This document shows, piece after piece, positions 8,861-16,149 of a stretch of 64,000 bases of DNA; position 1 is the stretch's first letter; every line of letters begins with the position of its first letter. The translations under genes and the position numbers were made by a program. The stretch spans positions 3,410,001 through 3,474,000 of the forward strand of contig NZ_BNEA01000015.1 of assembly GCF_016860525.1 (NCBI RefSeq). The letters are read 5' to 3'. The DNA is from Streptomyces rubradiris (lineage in GTDB: Bacteria; Actinomycetota; Actinomycetes; Streptomycetales; Streptomycetaceae). Under the pieces are notes generated by a model. The model was not told where the DNA came from. It did not search any database and saw nothing but the letters and a program-made list of their open reading frames with translations.

Positions 8861-9493
8861 ATGAAACTCACTGTTTTCGGTGCCACCGGCGGGACCGGCC
8901 GCGAGCTGGTCCGCCAGGCCCTGGACGCCGGTCACGAGGTCACGGCGGTCGTACGGGACCCGGCCCGGCTCCCGGTGTCCGGGGACCGCCTGGAGGTCGT
9001 CCGCAGCGGCCTGGACGACCCGGAGGAGCTGCGCGCCGCGGTCCGGGGCCGCCGTGCCGTCCTGTCCGGCCTGGGACCGCGCGGCCGCAGGGCCGACGGG
9101 GTGACCGCCCGGCTGACCCGTACGATCGTCCGCGCCATGGAGGCGGAGGGGGTGCGCCGGCTGCTGGTGGTCAGTGCCGCCCCGGTCGGCCCGGCACCCG
9201 AGGGCGACGGCCCCCTGGACCGCGCGGTGCGGGGCATCGTGTCGGCGGTCCTGAGGGACGTCTACGCCGATCTGCGCGAGATGGAGGCCGACCTGTCCCG
9301 CGGCGGCACCGACTTCACGTGCGTACGGCCGCCGCGGCTCCAGGACAAGCCGCTCACCGGCCGCTACCGCACGGTCGTCGGCGGCAGCCCCGTCAAGGGC
9401 CGCTTCCTCGCGCGCGCGGACGTCGCGCACGCGATGCTGTCGATGATCGACGCCAAGGAGACCGTGCGGCAGGGCGTGGGAGTGGCCTACTGA
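8861..9493 (+). CDS. NAD(P)-binding NmrA-like protein
   Basis: A 210-residue Rossmann-fold protein of the atypical short-chain dehydrogenase group. The N-terminus MKLTVFGATGGTGRELVRQAL has the GxxGxxG dinucleotide motif, then VVRDPARLP, and RLLVVSAAPV and FTCVRPPRLQDKPLTG later. It lacks a clear YxxxK pair, as do NmrA-like and flavin reductase-like members. The ATG at 8861 has GGGGAACACC before it. It is divergent from the tetR gene and likely repressed by it. The physiological substrate is unknown. Confidence 0.8.
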   Translation: MKLTVFGATGGTGRELVRQALDAGHEVTAVVRDPARLPVSGDRLEVVRSGLDDPEELRAAVRGRRAVLSGLGPRGRRADGVTARLTRTIVRAMEAEGVRRLLVVSAAPVGPAPEGDGPLDRAVRGIVSAVLRDVYADLREMEADLSRGGTDFTCVRPPRLQDKPLTGRYRTVVGGSPVKGRFLARADVAHAMLSMIDAKETVRQGVGVAY

Positions 9494-9499
9494 GCCGGC

Positions 9500-9516
9500 C
9501 CGGCGGCTCCCGCCGG
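9500..9516. terminator. hairpin between convergent genes
   Basis: CCGGCGG-CTC-CCGCCGG, a 7-bp stem in the 31-base gap between the convergent NmrA-like and murB genes. There is no clear T-run, but the position fits a bidirectional terminator. Confidence 0.45.
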
Positions 9517-9524
9517 TCTTGTCC

Positions 9525-10580
9525 CTACAGGCTCACGCCGACGGTCACCGGCTCGTTGACGAGCGTGACGCCGAAGGCCGCGCGGACCCCGTCGACCACC
9601 TCGCGGGCCAAGGCGAGCAGGTCCTGTGTGGTGGCCCCGCCGCGGTTGGTCAGGGCGAGGGTGTGCTTGGTGGAGATGCGGGCGGGGCCGGTGCCGTAGC
9701 CCTTGGTGAAGCCCGCCTTGTCGATCAGCCAGGCCGCGGAGGTCTTCGTACGGCCCTCCCCCGCCGGGTAGGCGGGCGGTTCGGCGCCCTCGCCCAGCCG
9801 CTCGCGCACGCGCGCGTGGAAGGCGGCGAACTGCTCGTCGGTGAGGATCGGGTTGGTGAAGAAGGAACCGGCGGACCAGGTGTCGTGGTCCTCGGGGTCC
9901 AGCACCATGCCCTTCCCGGCGCGCAGCTTCAGCACGGTCTCGCGGGCGTCGGCGAGCGGCACCCGGTCGCCGGTCGCCACGCCGAGCGCGCGGGCGGTCT
10001 CGGCGTACTTCAGCGGCGCGGACAGCCCGTCCGCGTCCTCCAGGCCGAAACGGACCCGGAGCACGACATAGCGGTCAGGGTCGGCCTTGAAACGGCTGTG
10101 GCGGTACGAGAAGGCGCACTCCTCGTTCGCCAGGGTGACGGTCCGGCCGGCCCTGCGGTCGTACGCGATCACCTCCGTGATCGTCGAGGAGACCTCCTGG
10201 CCGTAGGCGCCCACGTTCTGGATCGGGGTGGCGCCCGCGGAGCCGGGGATGCCGGCCAGGCACTCGATCCCGGCGAGCCCGGCCTCCACGGTGCGGGCGA
10301 CGGCGTCGCTCCACACCTCGCCGGCCGCCAGCTCCAGGGTGTTGCCGCGCAGTTCGAACCCGCGCGTGGCGATGCGCAGCGCGGTGCCGTCGAACCCCTT
10401 GTCGCCGATGACCAGGTTCGAGCCGCCACCGATGACCAGCAGTGGCGTGCCGCTGTCGTCGGCCTCGCGCACCGCGGCGATCACCTCGGCGTCGGTGCCG
10501 GCCGTGACCAGCCGGGTCGCGGGGCCGCCGAGCCGGAAGGTGGTCAGCGGGGCAAGGGGGGCGTCGTGGAGTACCTGCAC
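9525..10580 (-). CDS. murB: UDP-N-acetylmuramate dehydrogenase
   Basis: MurB is the FAD enzyme that reduces UDP-GlcNAc-enolpyruvate to UDP-MurNAc in peptidoglycan synthesis. The 351-residue product shows LAPLTTFRLGGPA, the FAD-binding VIGGGSNLVIGDKGF, GIECLAGIPGSAGATPIQNVGAYGQE, YRHSRFK and a C-terminal NEPVTVG. The type I insertion is consistent with the length. I chose the GTG at 10580 (VQVLHDAP); the upstream extension is arginine-rich and unlikely. It is separated from the upstream dehydratase genes by a strong hairpin and probably has its own promoter. Confidence 0.93.
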   Translation of the reverse strand: MQVLHDAPLAPLTTFRLGGPATRLVTAGTDAEVIAAVREADDSGTPLLVIGGGSNLVIGDKGFDGTALRIATRGFELRGNTLELAAGEVWSDAVARTVEAGLAGIECLAGIPGSAGATPIQNVGAYGQEVSSTITEVIAYDRRAGRTVTLANEECAFSYRHSRFKADPDRYVVLRVRFGLEDADGLSAPLKYAETARALGVATGDRVPLADARETVLKLRAGKGMVLDPEDHDTWSAGSFFTNPILTDEQFAAFHARVRERLGEGAEPPAYPAGEGRTKTSAAWLIDKAGFTKGYGTGPARISTKHTLALTNRGGATTQDLLALAREVVDGVRAAFGVTLVNEPVTVGVSL

Positions 10581-10728
10581 GGGGCCAAGCGTACGAGACG
10601 TCACCGAGGGGTCCGGGCAGGCGGGGAGCACCTGCCCTCGGGAACGCCACGCACGCGCGCGTGCCCGTTGCCGCACATCGGCGAAGCCGCGGAGGCGGAC
10701 CGGCGGGTAAGGGGCGTCCCAGCGATGC

Positions 10729-10763
10729 GTAAGGGGCGTCCCTCAAGAGAGGGCGCCCCTTAC
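10729..10763 (-). terminator. terminator after the HadAB-like pair
   Basis: GTAAGGGGCG-T-CCCTC (10729-10744) pairs with GAGGG-CGCCCCTTAC (10749-10763) across a four-base loop, 16 bases past the 10780 gene end. The left arm GTAAGGGGCGTCCC is also present as a direct repeat at 10707-10720. Confidence 0.8.
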
Positions 10764-10779
10764 ATCGGCTCCGGCTCCG

Positions 10780-11208
10780 TCAGGCCAGGCGTACGACCGC
10801 CCGGGACATGCCCAGCACCTTCTGGCCGGCGCTCGTCGCCGTGAGGTCCACCCGGACGGTGTGGTCGTCCAGCTTGGCCGCGACCTTGCCGCTGACCTCG
10901 ATCAGCGCGCCCTGGTCGTCGTTCGGGACGACGACGGGCCGGGTGAAGCGGCAGCCGTACTCCACGACCGCCCCCGGGTCCCCGGTCCAGTCCGTGACCA
11001 CGCGGATCGCCTCGGCCATGGTGAACATGCCGTGCGCGATGACGTCCGGCAGGCCCACCTCCTTGGCGAACTTCTCGTTCCAGTGGATCGGGTTGAAGTC
11101 CCCGGAGGCACCGGCGTAGCGCACCAGCGTGGCGCGTGTCACCGGGAAGCTCTGCGCCGGCAGCTCGGTGCCGACCTCGACCTCGTCGTACGCGATCTTC
11201 GCCGTCAT
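10780..11208 (-). CDS. MaoC/HadB-like dehydratase subunit
   Basis: A 142-residue hot-dog fold protein of the MaoC dehydratase family. It shows the hydratase-2 motif around residues 35-60 (YAGASGDFNPIHWNEKFAKEVGLPDVIAHGMFTMA), with the catalytic Asp and His. It resembles HadB of mycobacteria, the catalytic half of the 3-hydroxyacyl-ACP dehydratase. The HadA-like gene ends seven bases upstream, so the two form an operon and probably a heterodimer. A strong hairpin follows. The acyl substrate in an organism without mycolic acids is unknown. Confidence 0.85.
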   Translation of the reverse strand: MTAKIAYDEVEVGTELPAQSFPVTRATLVRYAGASGDFNPIHWNEKFAKEVGLPDVIAHGMFTMAEAIRVVTDWTGDPGAVVEYGCRFTRPVVVPNDDQGALIEVSGKVAAKLDDHTVRVDLTATSAGQKVLGMSRAVVRLA

Positions 11209-11215
11209 CGGATTC

Positions 11216-11668
11216 TCACGCCTCCTCGGCCGCGCGGGCCACGAGCTTGGTCCAGGCGGTCACGACGAGCTCGCCGGACTCGTCGTGGACCTCACCGCGG
11301 ATGTCCAGGATGTCGTTGCCCGCGAGGGTCTTGACCGCCTCGATGGTGGAGGTGACCGTGAGCCGGTCGCCGGCGCGCACCGGGCGGGCGTAGGCGAACT
11401 TCTGGTCGCCGTGCACCACGCGGCTGTAGTCCAGGCCGAGCTGCGGGTCCTGGACGACCTGTCCGGCGGCCCGGAAAGTGATGGAGAACACGAAGGTGGG
11501 CGGGGCGATCACATCGGGGTGACCGAATTCCTTGGCGGCCTCGGGATCGGTGTACACCGGATTGGTCTCGCCCACCGCTTCGGCGAACTCACGGATCTTC
11601 TCCCGGCCCACCTCGTAGGGCGCGGTGGGCGGGTAGGTCCGTCCCACGAAGGACTGGTCGAGCGCCAT
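11216..11668 (-). CDS. HadA-like MaoC-domain protein (UPF0336)
   Basis: A 150-residue hot-dog fold protein, FAS1-type dehydratase N-terminal family. It begins MALDQSFVGRTYPPTAPYEVGREKIREFAEAVGE and contains NPVYTDPEAAKEFGHPDVIAPPTF and VVHGDQKF. It resembles mycobacterial HadA, the substrate-holding partner of HadB. The ATG at 11668 is preceded by AGGAGG. It is the first gene of a two-gene operon with the HadB-like gene, and rpmG lies upstream in the same direction beyond a terminator. Confidence 0.85.
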   Translation of the reverse strand: MALDQSFVGRTYPPTAPYEVGREKIREFAEAVGETNPVYTDPEAAKEFGHPDVIAPPTFVFSITFRAAGQVVQDPQLGLDYSRVVHGDQKFAYARPVRAGDRLTVTSTIEAVKTLAGNDILDIRGEVHDESGELVVTAWTKLVARAAEEA

Positions 11669-11782
11669 GGCCCGGCACCTCCTGATCTCTCCTGTGATGG
11701 CCCCAAGTTAGCCGGAAACCGGTCGCGGAATGCGCAGGGGACCGGTGGGGGGAGGCTCGATGCGGGAGGGGCCGTGGAAACG

Positions 11783-11820
11783 CCGTGAGGCCGCCCCCTC
11801 GGAAGGGGACGGCCTCACGG
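11783..11820 (-). terminator. terminator after rpmG
   Basis: CCGTGAGGCCG with CCCCT pairs with AGGGG and CGGCCTCACGG around a CGGA loop, an about 16-bp stem with a single mispair, 11 bases past the rpmG stop on the minus strand. It separates rpmG from the HadA-like gene downstream. Confidence 0.8.
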
Positions 11821-11831
11821 ACGAGCCTGAT

Positions 11832-11996
11832 TTATCGCGTTTCGCGGTGCGCGGTGTGCGCGTTGCAACGCGGGCAGTGCTTCTTCATCTCAAGACGGTC
11901 CGGGTTGTTACGCCGGTTCTTCTTGGTGATGTAGTTCCGCTCCTTGCACTCCACGCAGGCCAGCGTGATCTTCGGGCGGACGTCGGTGGCAGCCAC
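11832..11996 (-). CDS. rpmG: 50S ribosomal protein L33 (zinc-binding type)
   Basis: A 54-residue ribosomal protein starting at GTG 11996 ([12 protein letters not shown]), with AGGAG eight bases before it. It has both CxxC pairs, CVEC near residue 15 and CPRC near 41, so it is the zinc-holding form of L33; Streptomyces usually also carries a cysteine-free paralogue for zinc limitation. It lies directly downstream of tRNA-Met and tRNA-Thr in the same direction, and a strong hairpin follows. Confidence 0.93.
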   Translation of the reverse strand: MAATDVRPKITLACVECKERNYITKKNRRNNPDRLEMKKHCPRCNAHTAHRETR

Positions 11997-12086
11997 GTGA
12001 GTGCTCCTAAGACGAACGGATGGACTGGTTCAACGCAAGAAAGAGTAGCCGATCGAAGGACCGACCCCGCAATCGGCTACTGTCAG

Positions 12087-12159
12087 TAGCGGTGACCGGA
12101 CTTGAACCGGTGACACAGCGATTATGAGCCGCTTGCTCTACCGACTGAGCTACACCGCT
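12087..12159 (-). tRNA. tRNA-Met (CAT), elongator type
   Basis: A 73-base cloverleaf on the minus strand: acceptor AGCGGTG pairs perfectly with CACCGCT, the anticodon loop CTCATAA carries CAT, and the T arm has GGTTCAA. The A-T first acceptor pair indicates an elongator rather than an initiator tRNA. It is the second of a tRNA-Thr/tRNA-Met pair ahead of rpmG. Confidence 0.94.
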
Positions 12160-12173
12160 TTGATGAGATCAGC

Positions 12174-12191
12174 TCCCGTCTTGCGACGGGA
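12174..12191. repeat. small hairpin between tRNA-Met and tRNA-Thr
   Basis: TCCCGTC-TTGC-GACGGGA, a 7-bp perfect stem in the 46-base spacer between the two tRNA genes. It may help processing of a dicistronic tRNA precursor. Confidence 0.55.
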
Positions 12192-12205
12192 ACCTCTCAC
12201 ATCAG

Positions 12206-12278
12206 AGCCCCAAAACGGAATCGAACCGTTGACCTTCTCCTTACCATGGAGACGCTCTGCCGACTGAGCTATTGGGGC
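12206..12278 (-). tRNA. tRNA-Thr (GGT)
   Basis: A 73-base cloverleaf on the minus strand: acceptor GCCCCAA pairs with TTGGGGC, the anticodon loop ATGGTAA carries GGT, and the T arm has GGTTCGA. It is probably cotranscribed with tRNA-Met and rpmG. The 266 bases upstream, before the amidohydrolase gene, hold no other gene. Confidence 0.94.
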
Positions 12279-12544
12279 GAGCGATGAAGACATTACACGG
12301 TCCGCCGCCGTTCACCCAAATCCGTATCCCGCCGCCCGCCCGGCAGCCCTCCGCGAGGTGGCCCGGAGAGGGCGGAGAGGTGCCTGGAGAGGGCGGACCA
12401 CACCGGTACGACTATTGCGCTCCTGCCAGATCCGCGCGGCTCGCGAGCCTAGGCTCGACTCGCCCTGCGTGATCTTGGGGCGACGCACGCGCCCCACGCC
12501 TCACGCCGGCCCGACCGAGCCCCTCCCGCCGACCCTGGAGCGCG

Positions 12545-13822
12545 ATGCCCGACAGCCAGCCGCAGCCGCAACCGCCCTCGAACCCGCCGGGCCCGCCGGG
12601 GGGCCCGGGGCCGTCCGGCCCGGCCGGCCTGCTGCTGTGCGGGGCGCGGCTGGCCGACGGCCGGACCGTGGACGTACGGCTCGGCGGCGGGCGCATCGAG
12701 GCGGTGGGCACGGCCGGCAGCCTCGCGCCGGGCCGGGACCGCCGCACGGGCCTCACCCGCGTGGACCTGAGCGGCTATCTGCTGCTGCCGGCCCCGGCCG
12801 AACCGCACGCCCACGGGGACACCGCGCTGTCCGCCGAGCACCCCGGTCCGGTGTCGTACTCCCCCGAGGACGTCCAGCGCCGGGCGACTCAGGCGGCCCT
12901 GCTGTACCTCGGGCTCGGCGCGACGGCGGTACGCGCGCACGTGCGCGTGGGCGACGTCCAGGGGCTCGGCGCGCTCGGCGCGGTGCTGCGGGCCCGGCGG
13001 TCGCTGCGGGGGCTGGCGGAGCTGACGACGGTGGCGATGCCCCGGCTGCTGACCGGGGCGGCCGGGGCCGACGGGCTGGCGATGCTGCGGGACGCGGTGA
13101 AGATGGGCGCCTCGGTGGTGGGCGGCTGCCCCGACCTCGACCCGGATCCCACCGGATACGTGGAGGCGGTCCTGGAAGTGGCCGCCGAACACGGCTGTCC
13201 GGTCGACCTGCACACCGACGCCGCCGACCCGGCCCGGCTGGCCCGGCTCGCGGCCATGGCCGGGGGCCTGCGCCCCGGCGTGACGATCGGGCCGTGCGCC
13301 GCTCTCGCGCGCCTGCCCGCCCAGGTCGCCTCGCGCGCCGCCGACCGGCTCGCGGCGGCCGGCGTGACGGTGGTCTGCCTGCCCCAGGGCACCTGCGGCG
13401 GCGCCGGCCGGCGGGGCACGGCACCGGTACGGCTGCTGCGCGCGGCCGGGGTACGGGTGACGGCCGGCGGCGGGGCGCTGCGCGACATCTCCAACCCCGT
13501 CGGCCGCGGCGACCCTCTGGAGGCGGCGTACCTCCTCGCGTCGGTGCACGGTCTGCGCCCGGAGGACGCCTACGACGCGGTGTCCGGCTCGGCCCGTGCG
13601 GCGCTGGGCCTGCCGGATGTGCGGGTGGAGGCGGGCTTCCCGGCCGAGTTGCTGGCCGTACGCGGTGACCGGCTGGCCGGGGCGCTCTCCCTCGCCTACA
13701 GCAGGATCGTGGTCCACCGGGGCCGCGTGGTGGCCCGTACGAGCGCGGTACGCGAGTACTGCCACTCGACGGGGACGGGGGAAGCGGGACTGCCCCGGCA
13801 GGGCCGCGGAGAGCTGTCCTGA
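12545..13822 (+). CDS. cytosine deaminase-like amidohydrolase, apparently lacking active-site residues
   Basis: A 425-residue amidohydrolase-superfamily protein. After a Pro-rich N-terminus it has the composite beta domain (GARLADGRTVDVRLGGGRIEAVG) and the TIM-barrel metal motif PHAHGD at 87-92, which is intact. Compared from memory with E. coli cytosine deaminase, LHTDAAD at 222-228 keeps the metal His but has Ala for the catalytic Glu. GPC at 249-251 replaces the SHC histidine, and GGGA at 308-311 replaces the segment holding the metal and catalytic Asp. Normal hydrolysis therefore looks unlikely. The reading frame is intact, so it is a maintained protein and not a decayed gene. The start has a GGAG nearby. 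Function unknown. Confidence 0.7.
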   Translation: MPDSQPQPQPPSNPPGPPGGPGPSGPAGLLLCGARLADGRTVDVRLGGGRIEAVGTAGSLAPGRDRRTGLTRVDLSGYLLLPAPAEPHAHGDTALSAEHPGPVSYSPEDVQRRATQAALLYLGLGATAVRAHVRVGDVQGLGALGAVLRARRSLRGLAELTTVAMPRLLTGAAGADGLAMLRDAVKMGASVVGGCPDLDPDPTGYVEAVLEVAAEHGCPVDLHTDAADPARLARLAAMAGGLRPGVTIGPCAALARLPAQVASRAADRLAAAGVTVVCLPQGTCGGAGRRGTAPVRLLRAAGVRVTAGGGALRDISNPVGRGDPLEAAYLLASVHGLRPEDAYDAVSGSARAALGLPDVRVEAGFPAELLAVRGDRLAGALSLAYSRIVVHRGRVVARTSAVREYCHSTGTGEAGLPRQGRGELS

Positions 13823-13828
13823 GGAGGC

Positions 13829-13896
13829 GCCGGGTGGGGACCGGCAGAGGCGCCGGGTGGGTCCGACAGGGGGGCCGGGCGGGGTCCGGCAGGGGG
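13829..13896. repeat. three tandem copies of a 22-23 base unit
   Basis: GCCGGGTGGGGACCGGCAG and two close variants occupy 13829-13851, 13852-13873 and 13874-13896, starting six bases after the amidohydrolase stop. The array is non-coding. Confidence 0.75.
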
Positions 13897-13990
13897 CACG
13901 CGAGCGCGTGGCCACGCTCGTGCGCGGGGCCGGTGTCACGCCGGTCGACTCGTGCGGCGGGTGTGGCCCTTCGGGCGTACGGTCGGATTC

Positions 13991-14647
13991 ATGCGCATTG
14001 TCATCGCTGGTGGTCATGGTCAGATCGCGTTGCGGCTGGAGCGCCTGCTCTCCGCGCGCGGTGACGAGGTGGCGGGGATCATCCGCAACCCGGAGCAGGG
14101 TGACGACCTGCGGGCGGCCGGGGCCGAACCGGTCCTGCTCGACCTGGAGTCGGCCCTGCTGGAGGAGGTCGCGGCGCATCTGCAGGGCGCTGACGCCGCG
14201 GTCTTCGCGGCGGGCGCGGGTCCGGGCAGCGGCGCGGCCCGCAAGGACACGGTGGACCGGGGCGCGGCGGTGCTGTTCGCGGACGCGGCCGTACGCGCGC
14301 GCGTACGGCGCTTCCTGGTGGTGTCCGCCATGGGCGCGGACCCCGCGCACCAGGGGGACGAGGTCTTCGACGCGTATCTGCGCGCCAAGGGCGAGGCCGA
14401 CGCCTACATCACCCGGCAGGAGGCGCTGGACTGGACGATCCTGCGCCCCGGCGCGCTGACGGACGATCCGGGCACCGGGCTGGTCCGCATGGAGGCGCGC
14501 ACCGGGCGCGGCTCGATCCCCCGGGACGACGTCGCGACCGTCCTCGCGGAGCTGGTGGACACCCCCGCGACGGCCGGTCTCACGCTGGAGCTGATCAGCG
14601 GTTCCACGCCGGTGTCGGTCGCGGTCAAGTCGGTGGCAGGGAACTGA
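13991..14647 (+). CDS. NAD(P)-binding protein (atypical SDR)
   Basis: A 218-residue Rossmann protein, YwnB/YesF-like. It starts MRIVIAGGHGQIALRLERLL with the dinucleotide-binding GGxGxxA, then IIRNPEQGDDLRAAGAEPVLLDLE, RRFLVVSAMGADPAHQ and LDWTILRPGALTDDPGTG. The ATG at 13991 is the start because upstream codons are not family-like. Members with this pattern are often annotated as sugar epimerases or NADH-binding regulators. No catalytic Tyr-x3-Lys is obvious, so the activity is uncertain. It converges with a small zinc-ribbon-like gene. Confidence 0.8.
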   Translation: MRIVIAGGHGQIALRLERLLSARGDEVAGIIRNPEQGDDLRAAGAEPVLLDLESALLEEVAAHLQGADAAVFAAGAGPGSGAARKDTVDRGAAVLFADAAVRARVRRFLVVSAMGADPAHQGDEVFDAYLRAKGEADAYITRQEALDWTILRPGALTDDPGTGLVRMEARTGRGSIPRDDVATVLAELVDTPATAGLTLELISGSTPVSVAVKSVAGN

Positions 14648-14653
14648 GCGGAC

Positions 14654-14866
14654 TCAGAAAAGGGGCAGCTGGCCGGGGAAGTCCGGTACGACGTAGCCGT
14701 CCAAGGAGGGCTGGGCGGCGCCGAGTTGCGCGTGCCGCCGGGAGCCGGCGCAGGAGACGAGGTCGCCGTTCGCCCGCGCCCCGGGCGGGTCGTGGCGCGC
14801 GAAGCGGCCGGCTACGACGGCGATGTCGCGGTGGCACACGGGGCAGGTTCTGCGTCGGGAGGACAT
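14654..14866 (-). CDS. small zinc-ribbon-like hypothetical protein
   Basis: A 70-residue protein starting MSSRRRTCPVCHRDIAVVAGRFARHDPPG. CPVC at 8-11 together with a downstream His and Cys (CAGSRRH) could bind one zinc. The C-terminus ends VPDFPGQLPLF. I chose the ATG at 14866 because the upstream extension is low-complexity Arg/Pro. Small proteins of this kind are common in Streptomyces; function unknown. It ends six bases from the convergent SDR gene. Confidence 0.6.
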   Translation of the reverse strand: MSSRRRTCPVCHRDIAVVAGRFARHDPPGARANGDLVSCAGSRRHAQLGAAQPSLDGYVVPDFPGQLPLF

Positions 14867-14997
14867 GCCGCCAGTGTGCCCGCCGGCGCGCCGGGATCTC
14901 GACCGGCCGTCAGGTCGCGTACGGGCGGTGGCGGAAGGCGGAAGGGGCGGTTGCCGGATGGGACGGCCGGGGCTGCCGGGTGGGTGTGGCCGGGCGG

Positions 14998-15222
14998 TCA
15001 GGTCCGGGTCTCCGCCTCCCACCGGTCGGGGCCCACTCCGCGCCAGTCGATCAGCGGCGAGTCGGCGACCTCCTCCGGTTCGATCTCCAGCCCCGCCCGG
15101 CGCAGGAACTCCACCAAGTCGCGCACGTTGTGCGCGAGTCCGAGGATCTCGCCGTCGACCCGTACCCGGCGACCGCCGGTCGGGGACGGCAGGTGCACGA
15201 TGATGGGACGCTTCCCGGCCAT
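14998..15222 (-). CDS. hypothetical protein, 74 residues
   Basis: A small soluble protein, MAGKRPIIVHLPSPTGGRRVRVDGEILGLAHNVRD and onward, with one predicted beta hairpin and a helix (DLVEFLRRAGLEI). I do not recognise the family. The ATG at 15222 is preferred because the upstream 38 codons look like GC-rich noise. It is in the same direction as, and downstream of, the methyltransferase gene with a 110-base gap, so it may be cotranscribed. Confidence 0.6.
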   Translation of the reverse strand: MAGKRPIIVHLPSPTGGRRVRVDGEILGLAHNVRDLVEFLRRAGLEIEPEEVADSPLIDWRGVGPDRWEAETRT

Positions 15223-15332
15223 GGCTCCAGCATCGTCCGGACCGCCCGGACGCGCACCCGGGCCGGTCGTCCGACGGCCGGCTGTCTCCTGAAGGCGGCG
15301 GTGGAACCAGGACTCCGGGAGCGCTTTGGGGT

Positions 15333-16058
15333 TCATGCGCGGCGGGCCACGAAGACGAGTTCCCTTCCCGGTCTGTCGGGGGCGTCGCGGACCTCCTCCA
15401 CCACGTAGCCGCAGGCGAGCAGGTCCCGCTCGGCCTCCGCCCGCTCCCGGAAGCGCAGCGTGGAGTCCGAGGTGAGCACCTGTCCGTCCGCCGCGAAGGC
15501 GTAGCTCTGCCGGAAGGTCACCAGCGGCCCGCTCACCTCGGTCAGCTCGACCCAGTACTCGACCGTTCCGGCGCCGGGGACCTCCGTCACGGAGTACGAC
15601 CGCTCACGGGTCCACTCCGCCCAGCCGCGCCGGGCCGGGTCGCGGGTCTCGAAGACCAGCCGTCCGCCGGGCCGCAGCGCTTCCCGGGCTCCCCGCAGCG
15701 TCTCCCGCCACGCGTGCGGGTCGACGATGGCCTGGGCGACGTTCCCCGTCATCGTCGCCAGGTCCGCCCGGAGCGGCGGGAGGCCGGTCGCGTCGCCGTG
15801 GATCCAGCGGACGCGCTCACCACCCGGTTTGGCCCGGCCGACGTCCAGGGAGGCCCGGGCGGGGTCGACGCCGACGACCTCGATGCCGCGCCCGGCCAGG
15901 AGGAGGGCGAACACCCCGGTCCCGCAGCCGATGTCCAGCACGCGGCGCGCCCCGAACTCCTCCGCCATGCCCAGATACGCGTCGAGGTCCGCCCGGCCGT
16001 TGTGGAGCGCGTCGTAGAGCGCGGCGAGACGTGGATGCGCGAAGCAGTCGTCGGCCAT
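15333..16058 (-). CDS. class I SAM-dependent methyltransferase
   Basis: A 241-residue methyltransferase with the SAM-binding motif RVLDIGCGTGVFALLLAGRG near 38-57, the acidic loop GVDPA, GDATGLPPL, and ALRPGGRLVFETRDP. The C-terminal half is a beta-rich extension (VEYWVELTEVSGPLVTFRQSY) typical of small-molecule methyltransferases. The ATG at 16058 was chosen over a GTG six bases upstream. It is divergent from the SpoIIE-type phosphatase gene. Substrate unknown. Confidence 0.85.
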   Translation of the reverse strand: MADDCFAHPRLAALYDALHNGRADLDAYLGMAEEFGARRVLDIGCGTGVFALLLAGRGIEVVGVDPARASLDVGRAKPGGERVRWIHGDATGLPPLRADLATMTGNVAQAIVDPHAWRETLRGAREALRPGGRLVFETRDPARRGWAEWTRERSYSVTEVPGAGTVEYWVELTEVSGPLVTFRQSYAFAADGQVLTSDSTLRFRERAEAERDLLACGYVVEEVRDAPDRPGRELVFVARRA

Positions 16059-16149
16059 GCGCACGAACGTACGCGGCGCCGGAGGGGGCCGGCGACCCTT
16101 TTCCCGGGCGGGCGGACTTCATGTGCGGGGTTCTGGGCACCCAGCCGGT

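Noticed and set aside
10707..10763. GTAAGGGGCGTCCC repeat as an insertion-sequence end
   Set aside because: The second copy is one arm of a normal terminator hairpin and no transposase frame is nearby.
12087..12278. tRNA-Met/tRNA-Thr pair as an integration site for a mobile element
   Set aside because: No integrase, no duplicated tRNA 3' end and no change in base composition beside either gene.
12545..13822. Amidohydrolase homologue as a pseudogene
   Set aside because: The frame is intact with normal Streptomyces codon use and family length; the loss is of specific catalytic residues, not of the gene.
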